Shown: positions 27,986 through 38,830 of the stretch, piece after piece | How the letters are laid out: each line of letters starts with the position of its first letter | Position numbering within the stretch: the first letter of the stretch is position 1 | DNA from: Acidobacteria subdivision 13 bacterium RH2 MAG17b | Lineage (GTDB): Bacteria > Acidobacteriota > Terriglobia > UBA7540 | NCBI GenBank assembly: GCA_002197525.1 | Contig: NFUN01000116.1 | Span: 1 to 38,830, forward strand | Length of the DNA: 38,830 nucleotides | Reading direction: 5' to 3' | Program-made: the position numbers and the translations under genes | Notes under the pieces: generated by a model | Database searches by the model: none | What the model saw: only the letters and a program-made list of their open reading frames with translations | What the model was told of the DNA's origin: nothing

Positions 27986-29078
27986 TCACAAAACGTTCCG
28001 GAAGCGTTTGCTCTTCCTACCCTGGACGCTGGGCCTGCTCGCGCTGTGGACCGTCGCGGGCGCCATTTTAACCGCGGGCCAGGTTGAGACGGCTCCAGGC
28101 GGACCGGCTGCATTCGTCTGGCAGCACCGGCTGCAGATTCAAGGACACTTGGCGCTTGACTATTCGCCGGCAGGAGCCTTTTCCCCGGATAACTCAACCC
28201 TCGCTGTGGCGGAAGGCAACCGCGTCGTGCTCGCGAGCCTCGCGGACGGGAGCATCCGGAAGATACTGCGCCCGCGATTCCCGGACGTCTCGAACCTCAT
28301 GATTCAGTCCGCGAGCTTCGTCTCTTCCACAAGCCTTTTTATGCTCGCGAGCGGCGTGGCCGAAGCGCACCATCACAAGGGAGCAGGGACCCTGGAACTG
28401 GCCTTTCAGTGGGATGTCACTCATAACGCTTTGGCTGGCAAGGTGAGCCAAGTCGGCGGGGGCGGAGGCTTTCTTCCAGCGCGCTACTTCTCCCGCATCC
28501 GCTATCTGGTGCTTTATAAGAACAGCAATTTCGACGTGTGGAATCCCGTTACCGGGCAAGGGGGGCGCATCACGCTTCCCCAACTCAGCCACCCCCCGCA
28601 CCTGTATCAGTTTTCGCCGGACGGCCATTGGTTGATTCTGGCGCAGGTGGAAGCCAACGCCTCGCCAAACCCCATTGTGGTCCTGCTCCGCACCCACCAG
28701 TTCGTGGACGTGCTCGCAGGGCACGGCGGCCCGGTGCTTTCTATCGAATTCTCGCCGGACAGCAGCAAGGTGGCGACGGCATGCGCCGACGGCAAAGTGC
28801 GCATCTTTTCGGCACCGGGTTGGAAACTGCTTTGGACGCTCCCCGGAAACAATGGTCCGGTGCAGTGGGTGGATTTCTCGCCGCACGGAAACTGGATCGC
28901 CTCGGCGGGCCAGGATACCACCGTGAGAGTTTGGTCCGTCCAGACCGGCAAGTCGGTTCAGACCCTTTCCGAGAGCACTGAACCTCTCAAGACGCTCGCC
29001 TTTTCGCCAGACGGCCGGTACCTGGCCGCCACTTCAAACCGCATGGTGCACGTCTGGACGCGTACGCCGGTTAATTGA
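27972..29078 (+). CDS. WD40/beta-propeller repeat protein with N-terminal TM
   Basis: Repeats GGPVLSIEFSPDSSKVATACADGKVRIF, GPVQWVDFSPHGNWIASAGQDTTVRVWS, EPLKTLAFSPDGRYLAATSNRMVHVWT; likely GTG start overlapping the NUDIX end. Confidence 0.82.
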   Translation: MKLSNHKTFRKRLLFLPWTLGLLALWTVAGAILTAGQVETAPGGPAAFVWQHRLQIQGHLALDYSPAGAFSPDNSTLAVAEGNRVVLASLADGSIRKILRPRFPDVSNLMIQSASFVSSTSLFMLASGVAEAHHHKGAGTLELAFQWDVTHNALAGKVSQVGGGGGFLPARYFSRIRYLVLYKNSNFDVWNPVTGQGGRITLPQLSHPPHLYQFSPDGHWLILAQVEANASPNPIVVLLRTHQFVDVLAGHGGPVLSIEFSPDSSKVATACADGKVRIFSAPGWKLLWTLPGNNGPVQWVDFSPHGNWIASAGQDTTVRVWSVQTGKSVQTLSESTEPLKTLAFSPDGRYLAATSNRMVHVWTRTPVN

Positions 29079-29522
29079 TTCCTTACTCGTTGCGACCGCT
29101 GTAGCGACGCGCTTCACAGGCTGTGGGACAACTGCCGCGCCCAGTTGGTGGAGTTGAGTCAGACGAAGAATGCTCCCTGCTGGGGTCGCCGTTCATACTA
29201 CTTGTAATCGATGGCGCTCGATCCATCACCCGGACCGTGCCCGGTTCCGAGTGCAGTAGGCGCGCCAGCTTACGAGGGTTAATACTAGGCTAGAATAATG
29301 GCATTCTGGACTGAACTCAAGATTTTTCCGTTCTCTGGCGATAAAGCTTTGACAACACTATGCAATAGTGCGAGCTTCAACGAAGCGGAAGATTAGGACG
29401 GTTCAAGCAAGGCCGCCAGGACGCAAACGATCGGAAAGAGTTTCAAGCGGCAGCGCAGCGCCTTCAGCCGGGCGGTCAGCCCGGCACCTCTGCTTGCCGG
29501 GTAAGAATCAGTACACACTCCC

Positions 29523-31091
29523 ATGAATCTAAAATTTCAACAATCCCTCCCTAAAAAAGCGATCCGCCTTCTGGTTTCGGTCTTTCTGGTTGCTCTGGCT
29601 ATATGGCTGGTAGCAAAATCCGGCCGGTCGAAGAACGCGGACCAGGGAATTACGTCCCCGCACCAAACTGCTTTACCGGCTACTGGTCCTGCAACACCAC
29701 CTTCGAACCAGGCCAAGCCAGGCTCGCAAAGCTTGCAGGCGGGATCCGCGGCCTATACGCTGGACGGTCCCACGGTCAACATGCCATACGTGGTGAAGCG
29801 CGGTGAAAGCGTGGCCTCGCTCGCCTGGCGCTACCTGCCCCGGACGGTCTACCTCCGCCGGAGCGATCTTGAGGATGCCATCCTCCAAGTAAACAAATTG
29901 AAACGCAATACGCTGCAGCCGGGTGAAAGCGTGGTGATCCCCGGTATCCCTGTCCGTCCGATTCTGGATAAGCCGGTGACGGTCCCGAAGGATTTCGACG
30001 CGCGGGCTATTTATCTTACCGGATGGACGGCGGGGAGCGAGCGCGGCCTAGAGCTGATCCAGCAGTGGAAGTCTGTAGGCGGCAACGCCGTCGTTTTTGA
30101 CATCAAGGACTTCGACGGCGTAGTGCGCGTGCCTTTCGACCACAAGTACGCCCAACACGAAGGCGTCACGATCCGCAACCTGCCGAGGTTCATCCATTGG
30201 CTGCACTCGCTTCATATGCACGTCATCGCGCGGATCACGGTGTTCCGCGACGAACACCTGGCCCAGACCTATCCCGAACTGGATATTCGCTCCCACCGCA
30301 CGGGCAAGCCCTGGCTCGAAACCGGCAAGCTGGACTGGGTGGACCCGTCGTCGCCTGAAGTGCAGCAGTACAACCTGGATCTTGCCAAGATGGCGGCGGA
30401 AGACGGGGCGGACGAAATCCAGTTCGATTACGTCCGCTTTCCTGCACAAAGCGACCAGGCCGATGCGCAGTTTTCTTACCAGAAAGACCACGCGGACTGG
30501 CCTCGGAGCAAAGTCATCACGGAGTTCGTGAGCCGCGCCTACGGTGAGTTGCATCCCATGGGCGCGCTGATGTCTCTGGACGTTTTCGGTGTGATGGCGT
30601 GGGCCAAGCCGGTTGATCTGGCGCTCACGGGCCAGAATATCGCCGAGCTTGCCCGTCACTGCGACGTGATCTCTCCGATGATCTACCCCTCGCACTTCTT
30701 TCACTTCGATGGCTACGCGGACCCGGGTGACGCGCCGGAGCACTTTATTTCCGAGTCCATGCGGCGCTTCCAGGAAGCCACGAAGGGCAGCGGCGTGGTG
30801 CTGCGCCCATGGCTGCAGGCGTTTGCGTGGCGGACCAAAACGTACTCCGCCGATTACGTCCGCACGGAAATTCGCGTGGCGGCTGAGGCGGGCGGCATCG
30901 GGTTCCTCTTCTGGAATGCAGATAACAGCTACCCGAAGCCGATGGAAGTGATGGGTCATATGCGCGCGGCCGGGGACCGCGGCTTCCGGGGCGAGGCGGT
31001 AAAGGGATTTGCGCAAGCCGCAGTAGCAGGGGGCGGAACGCCCGCGCCTAAGGCAGGTGTCCCCGAATACCGAACAGCTTCCCCCAAATAA
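29523..31091 (+). CDS. LysM domain plus putative glycoside hydrolase (DUF4015-like)
   Basis: N-terminal TM; LysM YVVKRGESVASLAWRYLPR...NKLKRNTLQPGESVVIPG; TIM-barrel-like GNAVVFDIKDFDGVVRV...EIQFDYVRFPAQSD...VISPMIYPSHF. Confidence 0.87.
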   Translation: MNLKFQQSLPKKAIRLLVSVFLVALAIWLVAKSGRSKNADQGITSPHQTALPATGPATPPSNQAKPGSQSLQAGSAAYTLDGPTVNMPYVVKRGESVASLAWRYLPRTVYLRRSDLEDAILQVNKLKRNTLQPGESVVIPGIPVRPILDKPVTVPKDFDARAIYLTGWTAGSERGLELIQQWKSVGGNAVVFDIKDFDGVVRVPFDHKYAQHEGVTIRNLPRFIHWLHSLHMHVIARITVFRDEHLAQTYPELDIRSHRTGKPWLETGKLDWVDPSSPEVQQYNLDLAKMAAEDGADEIQFDYVRFPAQSDQADAQFSYQKDHADWPRSKVITEFVSRAYGELHPMGALMSLDVFGVMAWAKPVDLALTGQNIAELARHCDVISPMIYPSHFFHFDGYADPGDAPEHFISESMRRFQEATKGSGVVLRPWLQAFAWRTKTYSADYVRTEIRVAAEAGGIGFLFWNADNSYPKPMEVMGHMRAAGDRGFRGEAVKGFAQAAVAGGGTPAPKAGVPEYRTASPK

Positions 31092-31202
31092 GTTTTTGCA
31101 GAAGCTCATCTGGATTGAGAGTGCCGTGATGCATCGCGCGCTGCCTGGGTTGGCTCATGCAACATTCACAATGCCTTATATCGCCGCCAGGAGGAGTCTT
31201 CT

Positions 31203-31568
31203 ATGAAGCACTCGCCCGAATTCCTCAATCTCGTTAACGACGCGAAGAGTCGCGTGCGGGAGACTGACGTCGAAGAAGTGAAGCAATGGATAGACCGTGG
31301 CGAGAAATTTTGCCTGGTTGATATCCGGGAGGACCACGAGTGGGAGCGCGGACACCTGCCCGGAGCGATCCACTTGGGCAAGGGCATCATCGAGCGCGAC
31401 ATCGTGGACGCCATCCCCGAAAAATCCCAAACCATCGTGCTCTACTGCGGCGGCGGATTCCGCAGCGCTCTCTCCGCCGACAACCTGCAGAAGATGGGCT
31501 ATACGAACGTGCTTTCCATGGACGGCGGCTGGAGTGGCTGGAATGAAGCGGGATACCCTACCGAGTAG
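31203..31568 (+). CDS. Rhodanese-like domain protein
   Basis: LVDIREDHEWERGHLPGAIHLGKG; active-site loop YCGGGFRSALSADNLQKMGY. Confidence 0.93.
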   Translation: MKHSPEFLNLVNDAKSRVRETDVEEVKQWIDRGEKFCLVDIREDHEWERGHLPGAIHLGKGIIERDIVDAIPEKSQTIVLYCGGGFRSALSADNLQKMGYTNVLSMDGGWSGWNEAGYPTE

Positions 31569-31628
31569 TTCTGCGAAGCGGCAAGCCGAACGGCATGTGG
31601 TTGCGAACGAGCCTGAGCAAGGGAAATC

Positions 31629-32033
31629 ATGGTAACACCTTCACCGGGCAGTACGAATCAGTCTGAAAAAACTCTCTACCGGCGTCTCGGCGGATACGAC
31701 GTGATCGCGGCTGTCATAAGCGATTTGTTCGCACTGATGGCAGCCGACCCCCGGTTGGCCCGCTTCGGCGCTGGTCGCAGCCTGGATTCGCGTAGCCGGG
31801 GCCGCCAGTTGACCATCGACCAATTGTGCGCGCTCACCGGCGGACCCTGCGTTTACATCGGCCGTGACATGAAGACAGCTCACACTGGACTCGGCATAAG
31901 CGAAGAGGACTGGAAGCGCATGATGGAACTGACGGCCGCGGCGCTCGATAGGAATAATGTCCCCAAGAAGGAGAAAGAAGAGTTTCTGGGGATTTTTGAG
32001 GGATTCAAGGACGATATTGTCGAAGTTGGTTAG
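31629..32033 (+). CDS. Group 1 truncated hemoglobin
   Basis: TLYRRLGGYDVIAAVISDLFALMAADPRLARF; GGPCVYIGRDMKTAHTGLGISEEDWKRMM with proximal-His context. Confidence 0.9.
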   Translation: MVTPSPGSTNQSEKTLYRRLGGYDVIAAVISDLFALMAADPRLARFGAGRSLDSRSRGRQLTIDQLCALTGGPCVYIGRDMKTAHTGLGISEEDWKRMMELTAAALDRNNVPKKEKEEFLGIFEGFKDDIVEVG

Positions 32034-32091
32034 CCTCAAGCGAGGCCGCACAGTTTCAGATTCTGCCCTACATCAATGGCTGTCCATCAAA

Positions 32092-32306
32092 TTAGCCGCA
32101 CATTCCGGTGTGGAAAGCCTATAGCTTTCCGGCCAGGGACGCACGTTCTTGTAATCCTCTTTGGGCGCGAAGGCTAGGCCTTCGCGCCCAAAGAGAAACA
32201 GGTCGGTAAGAATTGCCGGGTGCCGGAAAGGCGAAGCCTTTCCGCAGCGCAAGCGGCAGAGCCGCAGAACACTTCGCGAAAGACAAACCGCAATTTGGAC
32301 AAGCTT
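32092..32306. repeat. Intergenic composite repeat, copy A
   Basis: Contains CCGCACATTCCGGTGTGG and GCAGAACACTTCGCGAAAGACAAACCGCAATTTGGACAAGCTT, shared with 37237-37314 and, for the first block, 38751-38774. Confidence 0.8.
32157..32195. repeat. Perfect 18-bp inverted repeat with 3-nt loop
   Basis: CTCTTTGGGCGCGAAGGC-TAG-GCCTTCGCGCCCAAAGAG, between convergent globin and dGTPase genes. Confidence 0.85.
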
Positions 32307-32423
32307 TGCCCCACCCCCCACCCATGGCTTGATCGAACATCAGCCGCCGGTGCCCCGCTCCACACCCCATACACAACAAAATGGTCTGCGCGCCACCAGC
32401 GGTTTATTGCGCCCGCCTCCTTC

Positions 32424-33552
32424 TTATTCCCCGAAAATCTTGCGGTATTGCATCTGCAGGTAATTGTCCGTCATTCCTGCGATGTAATCGCAGACGATGC
32501 GGGCCGCAGGCTCGGCTTGAGTCTTGGCGAAGTAGAAAGGCGGCAGAGAGCGGGGGCGGTCGAGGTAATGCTGGAAGACACGCTCCAAACGGCGGACGAT
32601 GCCTTTCCGCTCTGCAAGGAGATCAGGATGGGCATAGAAATGAACCCGCAGGAACTTTTTCAGGGAGGTGTTCCCCGCAGCGATACTGGGGCTGAGACCA
32701 ACCAGACGGGATTCAAGGGAGCGCACTTTGTCAACGGATCGCACTTTCCGGACACGCAGCCGGCGGTCTGTGGTTTTGATGAGGTCGCTGACGAGGACGT
32801 CCAGCAGCCGCCGCAGGGCTTCGTTGAATTTCAGCTTTTCGGCGGCTGCGGCGTAGCGCTTTTCGATGGTGCGGTAGAGCCGGTCGAAGAGTGGGACATT
32901 CTCCCGGATCAAGGTGAGGGATAGCAGGCGGGATTCATAGCCGTCGTCAAGATCGGCGCAGTTGTAGGCGATTTCATCGGCTGGGTCGATGAGCTGGGCT
33001 TCGAGCGGCGGCCGCTGACTCAGTAAATAGTCCTGGAGTTCAGGGTAATCTTCAGGCCGGTAATCACGGGAGTGCTTGACGATGCCCTCGCGCACTTCAA
33101 AAGTAAGGTTCAGGCCTGGGAAACCCGCGTACTTTTGCTCGAAGGTCTCCACGATGCGCAAGGCGTGAAGATTGTGGTCAAAACGGTCGCCGTGCTTTTC
33201 CATAAGCCGGTTGAGCGCTTCTTCTCCGGCGTGGCCGAAAGGGGGATGGCCGACGTCGTGCACCAGCGCCAACGCCTCAACAATATCCTCATTGAGGCGC
33301 AGCGATCTGGCGACGGTGCGGCTGATCTGCGCCACCTCGAAGGTGTGCGTGAGGCGGGTGCGGAAGTGATCTGAGTAGCGAGTGGTGAAAACCTGCGTTT
33401 TGTTCTCCAGTCGCCGGAAGGCCCGGGAATGGATGATGCGGTCCCGGTCGCGCTCGTAATCATTGCGATACGGATGACGGGGTTCCGGATAGCGCCGCCC
33501 CAGCGACCTTTCTGTCTGCATGGCGTAGCCGGCGAGCTTCGCCTGTCTCATG
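32424..33552 (-). CDS. dgt: Deoxyguanosinetriphosphate triphosphohydrolase-like HD protein
   Basis: YRNDYERDRDRIIHSRAFRRLENKTQVF; THTFEVAQISRTVAR; ALVHDVGHPPFGHAGEEAL; start MRQAKLAGYAMQTERS at 33552. Confidence 0.92.
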
Positions 33553-33793
33553 GGCGGCACGATTTCCTCGAGGTTGAGGGCTCTAGCATTGAGCAGAATC
33601 GGACTATAACACACCTTGGCCAGTCTGCCGCCGGGATCAGTTCCTGCCACGGTTCTTCGCCCGGCCCCCAAGGCGCTGCGTTATTTCCCTAAAAGTCGAG
33701 CTGGACTCTGCCGATAATCCCAGTGAGCCGGAACTTGGGTTAATGGGAGAGTCGGTTGCGAGTCTCTTCCTATCGCCGGCGTAAGGAGAATAC

Positions 33794-34513
33794 GTGCAGG
33801 ACAATAAAGACGTTATGGTTACCGGCGGGGAGCCTAACCAGCCGGAGATTTCCACGTTTGCCGCACTCGGCATGCCCTCGGCTGGCCTTAAGGGGGACAA
33901 ATTGAAGATTCTGGTCGCCGAAGACGACGCCGTATCCCGGCGAATGCTCGAAGTGATGTGCGCGTCCTGGGGGTTCGAGGTCACCGCCGTGGGCGATGGA
34001 TTAGCGGCGATGCAGGCGCTCGCAAGCGAGGATGCTCCACCTCTGGCGCTACTTGATTGGATGATGCCGGGAATGGATGGCCTTGAAGTGGTTCGCCGTA
34101 CGCGCTCCCGGCATCCCCTGCAACCGATTTACATCATTATGGTGACGGCGCGAGGCGGTCGCGAGGACATGGTTCGCGGGTTGCTGGCCGAGGCCGACGA
34201 TTACGTCGCCAAACCCTTCGACCACCGCGAACTGCGCGCCCGCGTACAGGTCGGCGCCCGCGTTGTACAACTGCAAATTGCTCTGGCGGAGAGAGTTATG
34301 GAACTGGAAAAAGCCCTGAGCCAGGTGAAAAGCCTGCGCGGCCTGTTGCCCATCTGTTCGTATTGCAAACGAATTCGCAACGACGGGAACTACTGGCAGC
34401 GGGTTGAAAGTTACATTGCGGAGCACTCGGAGGCCGAGTTTACGCACGGAGTGTGCCCGCAATGTTACGAGAGCATTGTAAAGCCTGAGATGGAGCACCT
34501 CCGCGCGGGGTAA
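33794..34513 (+). CDS. Response regulator with C-terminal four-Cys tail
   Basis: REC: ILVAEDDAVSRRML...LLDWMMPGMDG...VTARGG...DDYVAKPF; tail ICSYCKRIRNDGNYWQRVESYI...FTHGVCPQCYES. GTG start after AAGGAG. Confidence 0.9.
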   Translation: MQDNKDVMVTGGEPNQPEISTFAALGMPSAGLKGDKLKILVAEDDAVSRRMLEVMCASWGFEVTAVGDGLAAMQALASEDAPPLALLDWMMPGMDGLEVVRRTRSRHPLQPIYIIMVTARGGREDMVRGLLAEADDYVAKPFDHRELRARVQVGARVVQLQIALAERVMELEKALSQVKSLRGLLPICSYCKRIRNDGNYWQRVESYIAEHSEAEFTHGVCPQCYESIVKPEMEHLRAG

Positions 34514-34515
34514 CC

Positions 34516-37119
<2,604 letters not shown>

Positions 37120-37121
37120 AG

Positions 37122-37320
37122 GGTCTGTGTGAAAACAGCCGCATTTGAGTTGGTGCGGCGCTCGGAGCCTGCCCCGACGCTGTCGGGGAGCGCCGAAGCT
37201 ATTGAACAATAAAAACCGGCGGTCATAGACCATGGCAACCGCACATTCCGGTGTGGGAAGCGGCGGAGCCGCAGAACACTTCGCGAAAGGCAGACCGTAA
37301 TTTGGACAAGCTTGGTCACA
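37122..37320. repeat. Intergenic composite repeat, copy B
   Basis: GTCTGTGTGAAAAC (also 680-693); nested hairpin CGGCGCT..CCCCGAC-GCT-GTCGGGG-AGCGCCG (37156-37195); AACCGCACATTCCGGTGTGG; CGCAGAACACTTCGCGAAAGGCAGACCGTAATTTGGACAAGCTT. Confidence 0.8.
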
Positions 37321-37549
37321 GACCGCCGCACCAGCCGCGGTTGTCACGCAGACTCTGAAGGGCGGCTGATGGCGCACAGACAGTGAATTCACTTTAACCG
37401 GTAAACCGGCTGAGTGGGGTGTGGAAACTACTAACGATCGCAGAGTGAAGCGCCGATAAATAGTCAGGGCGGCCTTCCGGCAGCGCTACGCATGCGCCAC
37501 CCAATTCCAAAAGCTATGTTTGACGTGAAAGTGATATGAGAAACTACCT

Positions 37550-38488
37550 ATGGAAATCTTGATTGCTGAGGACGACCCTGTTTCACGGCGCATCTTGCAA
37601 GCTCATTTGGCTAAATGGGGATACGAGGTTGTGAGCGCTTGCGACGGGGAGGAAGCCTGGAAGGTCCTCCAGCAGCCGGATTCGCCTAAGCTGGCCGTTC
37701 TCGACTGGATGATGCCGGCGATGGATGGCGTCGAAGTGATTCGCAAGCTGCGCGAGCAGCCCGGGCAATCTTACGTCTATGTCCTCTTGCTCACAGCCAA
37801 GGGCCAAAAAGAAGACCTCGTTGCTGGGCTGGATGCGGGAGCCGACGATTATGTAACCAAACCTTTCGACGCGCAAGAGCTGCAAGCGCGGATTCGAACC
37901 GGAAGACGCATCCTCGATCTGCAGGACCAGCTCATCGCCGCCCGTGAAGCGTTGCGCGAGGAAGCTACGCACGATCCACTGACGGGAGTCTGGAATCGCG
38001 CTGGAATTCTCGACATCCTGAAAAGGGAGTGCGCCCGCGTGCACCGGACCGGCGGGTCGGTGGGGGGGGGAATGGCTGACCTCGATCATTTCAAACGCGT
38101 CAACGACACACATGGCCACTTGGCGGGCGACGAGGTGCTCCGGGAGGTGGCGCACCGCATGCATGGGTCGGTGCGGGCTTATGATTCGATTGGCCGCTAT
38201 GGGGGCGAGGAATTTGTGATTGTTCTGCCGGACTGCCATGCCGACGCAGCCTTCCACCAGGCTGAGAGGATCCGCTACGTCGTTAGCGAGCAGCCGGTGA
38301 ACGCAACGGGCGATTCACTTCCGGTCACCCTCAGTTTGGGCGTTGCCGCCAGCGATCAAACTGGATGCTCGGACTATGGAAGGCTTCTTCAGTCGGCGGA
38401 TTCCACGCTTTACCGGGCCAAGGCTGCGGGCCGCAACCGGGCTTTACTGGCTGCGCCGGATGCAGATCCGATTCTAGCCTCGCGTTGA
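37550..38488 (+). CDS. Response-regulator diguanylate cyclase (REC-GGDEF)
   Basis: REC ILIAEDDPVSRRIL...LDWMMPAMDG...DDYVTKPF; GGDEF domain DPLTGVWNRAG...ADLDHFKRVNDTHGHLAGDEVL...RAYDSIGRYGGEEFVIV with RxxD I-site. Confidence 0.95.
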   Translation: MEILIAEDDPVSRRILQAHLAKWGYEVVSACDGEEAWKVLQQPDSPKLAVLDWMMPAMDGVEVIRKLREQPGQSYVYVLLLTAKGQKEDLVAGLDAGADDYVTKPFDAQELQARIRTGRRILDLQDQLIAAREALREEATHDPLTGVWNRAGILDILKRECARVHRTGGSVGGGMADLDHFKRVNDTHGHLAGDEVLREVAHRMHGSVRAYDSIGRYGGEEFVIVLPDCHADAAFHQAERIRYVVSEQPVNATGDSLPVTLSLGVAASDQTGCSDYGRLLQSADSTLYRAKAAGRNRALLAAPDADPILASR

Positions 38489-38688
38489 CTTCCCTCCACG
38501 GTTTCACTCCACCACGATGTGGGTTTCCGTCCGCTCTACTCCATCCAGAATAAGGACATAAGCTCTCATCGCAACCTCCTCCACCAGCAGTAGGCAACCG
38601 CGAATCTCCGCGCCGTTTTCCTTGCTTGTGAAACAGCGCGGAGTTTTGCAGACATTCTATACAGAGTGACATAAGTCGGCGACGGCCA

Positions 38689-38820
38689 TTTGCTGGTGCG
38701 GCGCTCTATAAGCGCCGAAATCCGCCGGTCGCAGACCAGGGCTGTCCAAATTAACCGCACATTCCGGTGTGGGAAGCGGCTGCGCCGCCCCGCTGTGCGG
38801 AAAGCCTATGGCTTTCCGGG
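38689..38820. repeat. Intergenic composite repeat, copy C (continues to window edge)
   Basis: ATTTGCTGGTGCGGCGCTctataAGCGCCGAA, TTAACCGCACATTCCGGTGTGGGAAGCGGC, CGGAAAGCC-TAT-GGCTTTCCG (38798-38818). Confidence 0.75.
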
Positions 38821-38830
38821 CGCGAAAACG

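Noticed and set aside
30048-31109. 353-aa minus-strand ORF opposite the LysM/GH gene
   Set aside because: Arg/His-rich antisense translation without motifs; overlaps a well-supported CDS.
32073-32379. Minus-strand ORFs sharing KLVQI.VCLSRSVLRL / ACPNCGLSFAKCSAA with ORFs at 36934-37392
   Set aside because: Similarity is explained by the shared non-coding repeat block (AATTTGGACAAGCTT etc.); not independent proteins.

Overview
The window is protein-coding dense and looks chromosomal, with an Acidobacteria-like flavour (inference only). Its core, about 4.1-27.5 kb, is an exosortase/EpsH-type exopolysaccharide (EPS) locus. The left arm (minus strand) holds exosortase, EpsI and a TPR lipoprotein. 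The right arm (plus strand) holds an AAA+ sigma-54-type regulator, a Wza-like export protein, an outer-membrane beta-barrel, a chain-length determinant, an ExeA-like ATPase, a CpsD-like kinase, a polyprenyl glycosylphosphotransferase, a GT2, an O-antigen ligase, an asparagine-synthase-like amidotransferase, a methyltransferase, a GT4, a bi-domain oxidoreductase and another GT4. Flanking genes encode an MXAN_5187-like protein, an SDR, a TgpA-like transglutaminase, NUDIX, WD40, a LysM/glycoside-hydrolase-like protein, rhodanese, truncated globin, dGTPase and a signalling module (REC with Cys tail, hybrid kinase, REC-GGDEF). The most notable observations are: (i) the locus regulator keeps Walker A/B, arginine fingers and a Fis HTH but has lost the GAFTGA loop; (ii) good -24/-12 (sigma-54) promoter matches precede both divergent arms; (iii) a G9 tract lies in the diguanylate cyclase gene just before its catalytic core; (iv) a structured leader precedes the TPR lipoprotein gene; (v) a modular hairpin-rich intergenic repeat family is present. 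No rRNA, tRNA, CRISPR array or transposase was recognised. All family calls come from reading motifs by eye; no database search was run.
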